Source: MedAcidi-G1 sp002713545 (GTDB taxonomy: Bacteria > Actinomycetota > Acidimicrobiia > Acidimicrobiales > MedAcidi-G1). From it: a DNA stretch of 25,795 nucleotides. The stretch lies in the NCBI GenBank assembly GCA_964013895.1, contig CAXGYF010000025.1, positions 1-25,795 of the forward strand, in the 5' to 3' direction. Below are positions 1 to 8,430 of the stretch, piece by piece. A program made the translations under genes and the position numbers. Below the pieces are notes generated by a model that made no database searches, was not told the DNA's origin, and worked only from the letters and a program-made list of their open reading frames with translations. Positions within the stretch are counted from its first letter, which is position 1, and every line of letters begins with the position of its first letter.

Positions 1-34
1 AGAAAGTAAAAAAATTACAAGTACGAGCATTCAT

Positions 35-1528
35 ATGACAGGAATTGCAGTCATGTTTGTTGCGGTGGGGGTGGGTCTCAGCACTATCGCTTCTATTTTC
101 GATCATGGTGTAGATTTTTTTCCACTTCTTTTGTCGACAATAATTTTGGCATCTGCAGGTCTACTGCTATTTAAATCTTCTAAATTGGGAGCGACTGATC
201 ATGCTTCTATTTTTACTGCAGTTGGAAGTACATGGTTGATAGTTTCCCTGTTAGGGACCATTCCTTATCTGCTAGCAGGAACTTTTAGTCGAAACGGAAT
301 TGGAATTCCAGAGGTGCTCGTCGATTCGCTTTTCGAATCGGTATCTGGGTTTACAGCGACCGGCTCGACTGTTTTTGGAGTGCACAATTCGATTGAAATC
401 CAAGGGTCCGGAATACTTTTATACCGGCAACTAACCCAGTGGATGGGCGGCATGGGGATTGTTGTTCTTGTCGTTTCTGTTTTACCATCACTGCGAGCTA
501 GCGGATTAGGCCTCATTGATGCTGAAGCCCCAGGAGCGGGTGTCGAGAGAATAGCGCCAAGGGTTGCGGAGACCGCAAAAAAGTTTTGGTATATATACGC
601 CTCTCTGACTGTGTTGATTGCTCTAGCGTTTTTCGCTTTTGGAATGAGTGCTTTTGATGCAGTAGCGCATTCGCTAACTACAGCTTCAACGGGGGGCTTT
701 TCGACGAAGGATTCTTCGCTAGGGCACTGGAACAGCTTAACAATAGAGATAGTGGCAATGTTTGGATTTTTGATAGCAGCAAGCAACTTCACGCTTCATG
801 CCCGTTTAATAGAAAAAAAGCAATTTGGTTATGCTTCCGACTCTGAGTTCAAGTCATTTGTAGGAGTGATTGCTGTAGGTGTTTTAATAATCGCACTGCT
901 CTTAAATCAGGAAGGCCTATCGTTTGGGACTGCACTTCGAAATGCTTCATTTAATGTCATTACCTTAGCCACAAGTGGTGGATACGGAAATGCTTTGGGA
1001 AGTGGCCAGGTAGGCGACTTCGCTTCTTGGCCAGGATCAACACAAATGCTCCTGCTTTTCTTTATCGTGCTTGGGGGTTGTTCTGGATCAACTTCTGGTG
1101 GAGTTAAAGTAATGCGATTTCGGATTGGTCTTGCCCACGCATACCGAATTTTGAGGTCCATGAGAAGACCTCGAGCGCTTATTCAGGCGCGTATGGGGAA
1201 TACGACTATTCAAGATTCATTAGTGGAACGTATTGCAGGGTTTGTAGTTGTTTATGGAATGCTTGTGGTGTTGGGAACCTTCATTTTGACAGCTCTTGGT
1301 AGCGATTTGATTACATCTTTGAGTGGAACTTTTAGTGCTTTGGGAAACATGGGACCGGGATTAGGAGAAGTCGGCCCCACCTCTTCCTTTGTTGATGGAT
1401 TTTCAGCGCCTGGAAGGTTGGTGCTTCTAATATTTATGTTGATAGGCCGGCTTGAAATATTCCCAATGTTGTTAATGTTCGTTGTTCCTTATAGGAGTAC
1501 TGCTAAAGCGATAAAATCGAAAAAATAA
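35..1528 (+). CDS. trkH: Trk-type potassium uptake channel subunit TrkH
   Basis: This is an integral membrane K+ translocating subunit that normally works with a cytosolic TrkA gating ring; no trkA is visible here. The 497-residue length fits TrkH. Four pore-loop repeats are visible: SGFTATGST near residue 105, TTASTGGFST near 217, LATSGGYG near 312 and SALGNMGPGLG near 436. Each carries the selectivity-filter glycine expected of the superfamily. Hydrophobic segments run throughout, and the end GRLEIFPMLLMF is typical of TrkH/KtrB. The frame stays open to the window edge upstream of ATG 35, so the true start may lie further upstream. The first membrane helix begins almost at this Met and no Shine-Dalgarno is seen. 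gltB follows after about 100 bp. The family is secure; the start is not. Confidence 0.92.
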   Translation: MTGIAVMFVAVGVGLSTIASIFDHGVDFFPLLLSTIILASAGLLLFKSSKLGATDHASIFTAVGSTWLIVSLLGTIPYLLAGTFSRNGIGIPEVLVDSLFESVSGFTATGSTVFGVHNSIEIQGSGILLYRQLTQWMGGMGIVVLVVSVLPSLRASGLGLIDAEAPGAGVERIAPRVAETAKKFWYIYASLTVLIALAFFAFGMSAFDAVAHSLTTASTGGFSTKDSSLGHWNSLTIEIVAMFGFLIAASNFTLHARLIEKKQFGYASDSEFKSFVGVIAVGVLIIALLLNQEGLSFGTALRNASFNVITLATSGGYGNALGSGQVGDFASWPGSTQMLLLFFIVLGGCSGSTSGGVKVMRFRIGLAHAYRILRSMRRPRALIQARMGNTTIQDSLVERIAGFVVVYGMLVVLGTFILTALGSDLITSLSGTFSALGNMGPGLGEVGPTSSFVDGFSAPGRLVLLIFMLIGRLEIFPMLLMFVVPYRSTAKAIKSKK

Positions 1529-1560
1529 GTGAGCAAAGCTGCTTAAGCGATTTTAAACAC

Positions 1561-1623
1561 TAAAATTGAGATCAGTTGAATTACCCAGATCAACGGCGCT
1601 CAGGGAATTCGTTTATTTATAAA
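1561..1623 (+). promoter_or_regulatory. Possible promoter region of gltBD (two -10-like boxes)
   Basis: The 104-bp gap between trkH and the preferred gltB ATG holds two -10-like hexamers, TAAAAT at 1561-1566 and TATAAA at 1618-1623. The second ends 9 nt before ATG 1633, which would suit a nearly leaderless transcript. Neither has a convincing -35 box at 16-18 bp. A weak 5-bp hairpin after the trkH stop lacks a U-tract, so trkH read-through into gltB is possible. Confidence 0.3.
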
Positions 1624-1632
1624 TGGACTGTT

Positions 1633-4600
1633 ATGAGCGATATGTATAGGGAAAATTTAAAATCTGTTGGATTACCGTTGCCTCAAGGTCTTTACGATCC
1701 CAGATTTGAGCATGATTCTTGTGGCGTTAACTTTGTCTGCAATTTACGCGGGGACGCAAGTCATGAAATTGTCCAGATGGGTATCGGTGCTTTGTGCACA
1801 CTTCAACACAGAGGCGCAATAGGAGCTGAAAAAAACACTGGTGATGGAGCGGGAATACTAATGCAGGTTCCCGACAAACTGTACAGAGATACCCTCTCCT
1901 TCGATTTGCCTCCCAAAAATCACTATGCGACGGGAATAGCGTTTCTTTCGGAACACCCAGATAAGGCAAATGCTGCAGTGCATCAGCTGGAAAAACTTGC
2001 CGAAGAAGAAGATTTGGAAATTATCGGATGGCGTGAAGTTCCTGTTGACTCTTCGGAAATAGGTACGTCAGCAAAAGAGGCAATGCCATTTATGAAACAA
2101 ATATTCATCAAAGCAAAAAGTGATTCTGCTTTATCGGGATTGGATCTAGATCGAAAAGTATTTCCTTTCAGAAAACGTGCCGAACGCGAAATATATGAGC
2201 AGCTTGATGGGGGCGAAGCGTCTTCTGGTATGGGTTCTTCAACTAGTGAACAAACGGGAGTTTACTTTCCATCTCTCTCCTCAAGAACAATCGTTTATAA
2301 GGGCATGTTAACTACTCCGCAGTTAGGCAATTTTTTCATCGATCTGAATGATGAACGAACTGAAAGCGCAATGGTTTTAGTTCATTCAAGATTCTCCACT
2401 AATACTTTCCCTTCATGGCCACTAGCTCACCCTTATAGGTTCGTCGCCCATAACGGAGAAATAAATACCGTTCAAGGTAATCGAAATTGGATGAAATCTA
2501 GAGAATCACTTCTTAAAACAGATTTAATTCCAGGTGAATTAGATCGATTATTTCCAATTTGCACCCCTGGGGCGAGCGATACGGCAAGCTTTGACGAAGT
2601 TCTTGAATTGTTAGTGATGGGCGGCTACTCCTTGCCGGAGGCAGTTTTAATGATGATCCCAGAGCCATGGGAAAACCATGAAGATATGACTCCAGAGAGA
2701 CGTGCTTTCTACCAATATTATTCGACTTTAATGGAGCCCTGGGATGGTCCCGCTTCAATTGCATTCACAGATGGGACTTTGATCGGTGCTGTTTTAGATC
2801 GTAATGGATTACGCCCTAGCAGATACTGGGTAACTAGTGATGATTTAGTTGTCATGGCGAGCGAAGTTGGGGTGCTTGAAATACCACCTGAAAATATTAT
2901 TGAAAAAGGAAGGCTGCAGCCTGGACGGATGTTCTTAATCGATACAGAAAAAGGACGGATTGTTCGTGACGGAGAGATAAAAGAAAATTTAGAGTCCGGA
3001 AAACCCTATTCGACGTGGCTATCAGATAATTTTGTACATCTTCGCGACCTCCCAGAAGTTCCTTTTCAGAAAAGTACCTCTTTATCTCTTTTAGAAAAGC
3101 AACAAGTTTTCGGATACACGCATGAAGAAATTAAACTTCTTCTTGCTCCTATGGTGCGAGATGAGAAGGAAGCAATCGGCTCAATGGGTAATGATGCTCC
3201 AATAGCCGCACTATCTAAGCGTTCAAGAAACCTGTATGACTATTTTCAACAGCTTTTCGCCCAAGTCACTAATCCGCCTTTAGACGGTATTCGCGAAGAG
3301 CTCATTACTGCCGTGGGTGTAAATGTAGGTTCAGACAAGAATTTACTCCTGGCCGAGGAGGAGTCATGTAAAAAGATGTTTTTGCCTAGTCCCGTCCTCA
3401 CCGAAGCGGAATTACAGAAGATAGAGATGGCAAAAGAGAATGAAAAATTCAGCGACCTTAAAGCAATTCGCATCGACGCAATTTATGAAGTGGAAAAAAA
3501 TGAAAATGGTCTAAAAAACGCTCTTGATAACGTAAGAGAACTTGCTTCTGAAGCAGTTGCTAATGGAGCTAATATCTTAATTGTTTCTGATCGTCTGGTT
3601 TCCAAAACGATGGCTCCAGTCCCATCTCTTCTGGCTGTAGGGGCCGTACACCATCACCTTATAAACGAGAAGACTAGAAGCTTGACTGGAATAATCGTTG
3701 AAAGTGGCGACGCTCGCGAAGTTCACCATATTGCTGCCTTGCTTGGCTATGGGGCATCAGCAGTTTGTCCCTACACGGTTTACGAAACAATTGATTCACT
3801 CATTGAAAATGAGAAACATGGCCTCAGCACGGAAATGACTTCTAAAGAGGCAAGAAGACGTTACATAAAAGCAGTTGAGAAAGGCATTTTGAAAATAATG
3901 TCAAAAATGGGCATCTCAACAGTTGCGTCCTATTCAGGTGCGCAAATTTTCGAAGCGATTGGTCTAGGTCATGAAATAATAAGCGAATGCTTCAGTGGAA
4001 CGGTAAGTCGACTGGGAGGAGTCGGCTTTGGAGTTATAGCTGAAGAAGTTAAGCGCAACCACCAAGTGGCCTTCCCAAATAACCCAGGAGCAAACATCCA
4101 TCGAACTTTGAAACCTGGAGGTGAGTATCAGTGGAGACGTGAAGGTGAAATACATTTATTCAACCCAGAAACTGTGTTCAAGCTTCAACATGCAACAAAA
4201 GAAGGTAGATACGATATTTTCCGCGAGTATACGAAAATGGTTGATTCCCAATCTGAAGAATTAGCTACTTTACGCGGCTTATTTAAATTCAAAGATTCGC
4301 AAAAAACTCCAATTCCTCTTGATCAAGTAGAGCCTGTTTCTGAAATTGTCAAACGATTCGCTACTGGAGCAATGTCGTATGGTTCGATTTCTGGGGAAGC
4401 CCATGAGACCTTGGCTATTGCTATGAACAGAATTGGGGGTAAATCCAACACCGGTGAGGGTGGGGAAGACGCAGACCGCTTCACTGAAGATGAAAATGGA
4501 GATCTTCGCCGCTCGGCAATAAAGCAAGTAGCTTCAGGAAGATTTGGAGTTACAAGTGAGTATCTCGTGAATAGTGACGATCTTCAAATAAAGATGGCAC

Positions 4601-6273
4601 AGGGAGCTAAACCGGGAGAAGGTGGACAACTTCCGGGTCATAAGGTTTACCCATGGATAGCAAAAACACGTCATTCAACTCCGGGGGTTGGACTCATATC
4701 ACCCCCGCCTCATCATGATATTTACTCAATTGAAGATTTAGCTCAACTTATTTACGATCTCAAGAACGCAAATCCGGAAGCCCGTGTTCATGTCAAGTTA
4801 GTGGCAGAAGTTGGTGTGGGTACGGTTGCAGCGGGAGTCTCAAAAGGGCACGCTGATGTTGTTCTAATATCTGGACATGATGGTGGAACAGGTGCGTCAC
4901 CTCTCACATCAATAAAACACGCGGGTGCCCCATGGGAACTTGGGTTAGCTGAAACTCAACAAACTCTTTTACTTAATGGATTACGAGACAGAATTGTTGT
5001 TCAAGTTGATGGTCAGCTTAAAACTGGACGAGACGTTGTGGTGGCGGCACTACTAGGAGCAGATGAATTCGGTTTTGCAACAGCTCCACTAGTTGTCATG
5101 GGTTGCATAATGATGAGAGCCTGTCATTTGGATACATGCCCTGTTGGTGTTGCTACACAAAATCCCGAGTTGCGAAAAAAGTTCACAGGTAAACCTGAAT
5201 TTGTTGTAAATTTCTTTGAATTTATAGCTGAAGAAGTTAGAGAGCTTTTAGCAGAACTTGGTTTCAGAAGTCTTGAAGAAGCTATCGGTCAGGTCGAATT
5301 TCTTGATACTGAAGAAGCAGTTTCGCACTGGAAAGCTGACGGATTGGATCTGTCGCCCATTCTTTACTCCCCACCTTTGCCTGCGAACACTGATAGACGT
5401 CAAACCACGTTTCAAGACCACGGATTAGAAGAAGTATTAGATCGTAAACTTATCGAAATGTCGATGCCTTCTTTAGAGGGAGGCGAGTTAACAGTTATCA
5501 ACTCACCAGTCAACAATACTGATCGCTCAGTTGGAACACTTCTAGGGTATGAATTAACTAAACGTCATGGTGGGGAAGGCTTACCCGATGAAAGTATCTC
5601 CGTGAATATGAGTGGGTCGGCTGGCAATAGTTTTGGTGCTTTCATTCCTTCAGGTATAACTCTTCGATTAGAAGGAGATGCAAACGATTATGTCGGCAAG
5701 GGTCTTTCAGGTGGGAAAATATACGTACGCCCTCACGAAAACGCGCCATTTAATGCAAGCGATCACGTGATTGCTGGAAATGTTCTCTTATATGGCGCTA
5801 CGGCAGGTGAAGCATTTTTTAGTGGACGGGTCGGGGAAAGATTTTGTGTAAGGAATTCCGGAGCGATTGCCGTAGCGGAAGGAATAGGGGATCATGGTTG
5901 TGAATACATGACTGGTGGACGTGTGGTTGTTCTAGGTGAAACCGGAAGAAATTTTGCCGCGGGAATGTCAGGGGGTATCGCATTTGTGTATGACCGGAAA
6001 AAACAATTCCACCCTAAAGTAAACCCTGAAATGGTGATCTTAGAAAAAAGCGATGAAGAGGACTCAAAGTGGCTAGAAGAGCTGATAACTCATTATGTAA
6101 AAGAAACTAAGTCTGTTCTTGGCGAAAAAATTCTAGAAGATTGGGAAAATTCAGTTAAACATTTTGTAAAGGTGGTCCCAGTCGATTACAAGCGTGTGAT
6201 GGAAGCCGCAGAAGCTGCAAAAATTTCAGGTAGAGATGAAACGGAAGCGGTCATGGCTGCTTCAAGGAAGTAA
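1633..6273 (+). CDS. gltB: Glutamate synthase (NADPH) large subunit
   Basis: The alpha subunit of NADPH-GOGAT releases ammonia from glutamine and channels it to 2-oxoglutarate to make glutamate in the cytosol. From ATG 1633 it is 1546 residues, normal for the family. Domains in order are an N-terminal class II amidotransferase with Cys30 (HDSCGVNF) as the expected mature N-terminal nucleophile after propeptide removal, a central domain (about 480-770), the FMN/2-oxoglutarate synthase barrel (about 830-1200), and the C-terminal GXGXG beta-helix (about 1270-1460). The [3Fe-4S] cysteines are visible in GCIMMRACHLDTCPVGVATQ near 1157-1176. A TTG at 1576 would add 19 residues. I prefer ATG 1633 because MSDMYREN through GLYDPRFEHDSCG matches the usual short leader, although neither start has a strong Shine-Dalgarno. 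gltD follows after 4 nt. Confidence 0.96.
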   Translation: MSDMYRENLKSVGLPLPQGLYDPRFEHDSCGVNFVCNLRGDASHEIVQMGIGALCTLQHRGAIGAEKNTGDGAGILMQVPDKLYRDTLSFDLPPKNHYATGIAFLSEHPDKANAAVHQLEKLAEEEDLEIIGWREVPVDSSEIGTSAKEAMPFMKQIFIKAKSDSALSGLDLDRKVFPFRKRAEREIYEQLDGGEASSGMGSSTSEQTGVYFPSLSSRTIVYKGMLTTPQLGNFFIDLNDERTESAMVLVHSRFSTNTFPSWPLAHPYRFVAHNGEINTVQGNRNWMKSRESLLKTDLIPGELDRLFPICTPGASDTASFDEVLELLVMGGYSLPEAVLMMIPEPWENHEDMTPERRAFYQYYSTLMEPWDGPASIAFTDGTLIGAVLDRNGLRPSRYWVTSDDLVVMASEVGVLEIPPENIIEKGRLQPGRMFLIDTEKGRIVRDGEIKENLESGKPYSTWLSDNFVHLRDLPEVPFQKSTSLSLLEKQQVFGYTHEEIKLLLAPMVRDEKEAIGSMGNDAPIAALSKRSRNLYDYFQQLFAQVTNPPLDGIREELITAVGVNVGSDKNLLLAEEESCKKMFLPSPVLTEAELQKIEMAKENEKFSDLKAIRIDAIYEVEKNENGLKNALDNVRELASEAVANGANILIVSDRLVSKTMAPVPSLLAVGAVHHHLINEKTRSLTGIIVESGDAREVHHIAALLGYGASAVCPYTVYETIDSLIENEKHGLSTEMTSKEARRRYIKAVEKGILKIMSKMGISTVASYSGAQIFEAIGLGHEIISECFSGTVSRLGGVGFGVIAEEVKRNHQVAFPNNPGANIHRTLKPGGEYQWRREGEIHLFNPETVFKLQHATKEGRYDIFREYTKMVDSQSEELATLRGLFKFKDSQKTPIPLDQVEPVSEIVKRFATGAMSYGSISGEAHETLAIAMNRIGGKSNTGEGGEDADRFTEDENGDLRRSAIKQVASGRFGVTSEYLVNSDDLQIKMAQGAKPGEGGQLPGHKVYPWIAKTRHSTPGVGLISPPPHHDIYSIEDLAQLIYDLKNANPEARVHVKLVAEVGVGTVAAGVSKGHADVVLISGHDGGTGASPLTSIKHAGAPWELGLAETQQTLLLNGLRDRIVVQVDGQLKTGRDVVVAALLGADEFGFATAPLVVMGCIMMRACHLDTCPVGVATQNPELRKKFTGKPEFVVNFFEFIAEEVRELLAELGFRSLEEAIGQVEFLDTEEAVSHWKADGLDLSPILYSPPLPANTDRRQTTFQDHGLEEVLDRKLIEMSMPSLEGGELTVINSPVNNTDRSVGTLLGYELTKRHGGEGLPDESISVNMSGSAGNSFGAFIPSGITLRLEGDANDYVGKGLSGGKIYVRPHENAPFNASDHVIAGNVLLYGATAGEAFFSGRVGERFCVRNSGAIAVAEGIGDHGCEYMTGGRVVVLGETGRNFAAGMSGGIAFVYDRKKQFHPKVNPEMVILEKSDEEDSKWLEELITHYVKETKSVLGEKILEDWENSVKHFVKVVPVDYKRVMEAAEAAKISGRDETEAVMAASRK

Positions 6274-6277
6274 CAAA

Positions 6278-7738
6278 ATGGGAGACGCTAGAGGATTTTT
6301 GGAGCACGACCGTGAGGTTCCAGAGAGACGTCCAGTTTCGGTTCGAATAAAGGACTGGAAGGAGGTGTATGAAGACTTTCCTAAAGAACGCCTACAGGTG
6401 CAAGCGAGCCGTTGTATGGATTGCGGCATCCCATTTTGTAATAGTGGTTGCCCGCTTGGAAATCTAATCCCCGAATGGAACGATCTTGTTTATAGAGACC
6501 AATGGGAGGAAGCAAGCCATCGGCTTCACGCAACCAACAATTTTCCGGAATTTACAGGAAGATTGTGTCCGGCGCCGTGCGAGGGATCGTGTGTTCTTGG
6601 AATTAACGAACCACCCGTAACAATCAAGCAAGTTGAAGTTTCAATAATAGATCATGCCTGGGAAATGGGTTGGGTGAAACCTGTAATTCCGCAGGTGCAG
6701 ACTGGAAAAAGGATTGCTGTAGTTGGCTCTGGACCAGCCGGTTTGGCAGCAGCTCAACAGCTAACTCGTGTAGGGCATGAAGTTGTAGTTTTTGAAAAAG
6801 CAGATCGAATAGGCGGCCTTTTACGATATGGGATACCGGAGTTTAAACTTGAGAAAAGGCATCTTGACCGCCGATTAGCTCAGATGGAAGTTGAGGGAAC
6901 GGAGTTTCGCGCAAATACTGAAATTGGTGTAGATATCTCAGCTGAAGAATTAAAAGAGGGCTTTGATGCGGTTGTTTTAGCTGGCGGGGCGACTCAGTGG
7001 CGAGACCTACCAATACCGGGACGCGAGCTTAAGGGCATACACCAAGCAATGGAGTATCTTCCTCAATCAAATCGGATTCAAGAGGGTGACAGGAATGCTG
7101 AAATAATTTCTGCTGAAGGTAAAAAGGTAGTGATTATAGGTGGAGGAGATACGGGTGCCGATTGCCTTGGAACAGCGCTTCGTCAAGGAGCTGAAATCGT
7201 AAATCAGTTTGAAATAATGCCTCGACCGCCAGAAGATCGTTCAGATTCAAATCCATGGCCCACTTGGCCTTTGGTATACAGAGTCTCATCCGCACATGAA
7301 GAAGGCGGTAAGAGAATATTTGCTATTAATACTTCAGAATTTTCAGGTGATAATGGAAACGTTAAAAGCTTGAAAACTCACAAAGTTGAACAAGTCTTTG
7401 AGAATGGAAAAATGTTTTTCGAGGAAATTGAAAATTCTGAAGAAGAAATCGAAGCAGACCTAGTTCTTTTAGCTCTTGGATTCACAGGGCCTGAAACTTC
7501 GCCCATCCTTGAACAGCTTGGAGTTGCGTTGGACGAACGAGGAAATGTAGATAGGTCTGAAACCTATGAAACATCGATTGAAAGTGTCTTTACTTGTGGA
7601 GATATGGGTCGCGGGCAATCATTAATAGTTTGGGCTATAGCTGAAGGGCGAAGCTGCGCGGCTTCAGTAGACGAATTTTTAATGGGCACTACCGAGCTAC
7701 CTAGATCTGTTTCAGCAAAGGAAACACCTTTAATTTAG
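6278..7738 (+). CDS. gltD: Glutamate synthase (NADPH) small subunit
   Basis: The beta subunit of NADPH-GOGAT oxidises NADPH through FAD and passes electrons via Fe-S clusters to GltB. It has 486 residues from ATG 6278. I chose this start over an in-frame upstream ATG (6236) because MGDARGFLEHDREVPERRPV is the classic GltD N-terminus and an AAGGAAG ribosome site sits just upstream, inside the end of gltB. The Fe-S region has Cys46, 49, 54 and 58 (CMDCGIPFCNSGC), followed by a second cluster of cysteines (GRLCPAPCEGSC). The FAD fingerprint is VVGSGPAGLAAA near 149 and the NADPH fingerprint is IIGGGDTGADC in the second half. It is co-transcribed with gltB (4-nt gap). Its stop overlaps the stop of the convergent hydrolase gene. 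Confidence 0.96.
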   Translation: MGDARGFLEHDREVPERRPVSVRIKDWKEVYEDFPKERLQVQASRCMDCGIPFCNSGCPLGNLIPEWNDLVYRDQWEEASHRLHATNNFPEFTGRLCPAPCEGSCVLGINEPPVTIKQVEVSIIDHAWEMGWVKPVIPQVQTGKRIAVVGSGPAGLAAAQQLTRVGHEVVVFEKADRIGGLLRYGIPEFKLEKRHLDRRLAQMEVEGTEFRANTEIGVDISAEELKEGFDAVVLAGGATQWRDLPIPGRELKGIHQAMEYLPQSNRIQEGDRNAEIISAEGKKVVIIGGGDTGADCLGTALRQGAEIVNQFEIMPRPPEDRSDSNPWPTWPLVYRVSSAHEEGGKRIFAINTSEFSGDNGNVKSLKTHKVEQVFENGKMFFEEIENSEEEIEADLVLLALGFTGPETSPILEQLGVALDERGNVDRSETYETSIESVFTCGDMGRGQSLIVWAIAEGRSCAASVDEFLMGTTELPRSVSAKETPLI

Positions 7739-8421
7739 AACGGCTGAGCGTCTAAAAAATCCAATGCTGCATCCATGAATCCAAAGTTTTTCGGCGTGGC
7801 AAAATGGTCAACTCCTGGAAGTGTCACTAGTTTCACATTTGGTAAAGCGTCTACTAGTTGATCAGGTGGAAATACGAAATCATTTTCGCCAACTACAACT
7901 AAAGTTGGAGTGCTTAAATTAGAAAGTGATTCAGCCGAAAATTCCGGCGGGTTCTTTCGCCTAATGAAAGCGGCTAAAGCTAAACGATTCGCGTCAGGAG
8001 CTTCAGGTAATTGCGCAAAATATCTAAGCTCAGGTGAATCAGCGGAACCAGTTTCTACGGCATCAGCTATTGCATCGCGAAAGTTTCGATCACGCTCGAA
8101 TAAATTTTTACCAACTCCTGAAACTACTAAACGGTTGAATCTACTGGGAGCGGTAGCAGCTAAATGTAAAAGAACTACCGCGCCCATCGAGAAGCCAACG
8201 GCGTCAACAGGAGTGTCAGGGAATTGAGAAAGAACGTTTTCTTCTATGTTTTCATAAGCATCGGGGTCAGTTGGTTTTTCTGCTGTGCCATGACCGAGCA
8301 TATCTATCCCTATCACGTCGCGACCTGCATCTTCCAAAAGTGCAGTCCAACCGTTGGTGACCCAAGTCGCGTTATGAGATGTTCCAAAACCGTGAACAAA
8401 AACTATAGAAGGAGTATCCAT
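7735..8421 (-). CDS. Alpha/beta-hydrolase fold protein
   Basis: A small 228-residue alpha/beta hydrolase. It has an oxyanion HGFG near residue 10, a nucleophile elbow GFSMG with Ser78, an acid Asp181 (GENDFVFP) and a catalytic His206 (GVDHFATP), so the triad appears complete. There is no signal peptide, so it is probably cytosolic. The substrate cannot be read from sequence; relatives include carboxylesterases, lipase-like enzymes and MenH-type hydrolases. An AGGAGT ribosome site lies 11 nt before the ATG, inside the end of the upstream AftD-like gene. The 9-nt gap makes it the last gene of the GT4-aftD operon. A role in acyl or ester turnover of envelope glycans would be speculation from context. 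Confidence 0.85.
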   Translation of the reverse strand: MDTPSIVFVHGFGTSHNATWVTNGWTALLEDAGRDVIGIDMLGHGTAEKPTDPDAYENIEENVLSQFPDTPVDAVGFSMGAVVLLHLAATAPSRFNRLVVSGVGKNLFERDRNFRDAIADAVETGSADSPELRYFAQLPEAPDANRLALAAFIRRKNPPEFSAESLSNLSTPTLVVVGENDFVFPPDQLVDALPNVKLVTLPGVDHFATPKNFGFMDAALDFLDAQPF

Positions 8422-8430
8422 ATCAGAACA

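Noticed and set aside
1529..1560. Terminator after trkH
   Set aside because: Only a weak 5-bp stem (GAGCA with TGCTT) and no U-tract; not convincing.
6236..6277. Upstream in-frame ATG giving a 14-residue extension of GltD
   Set aside because: The extension lies within the end of gltB and is unlike GltD N-termini. ATG 6278 has the AAGGAAG site and the canonical sequence.
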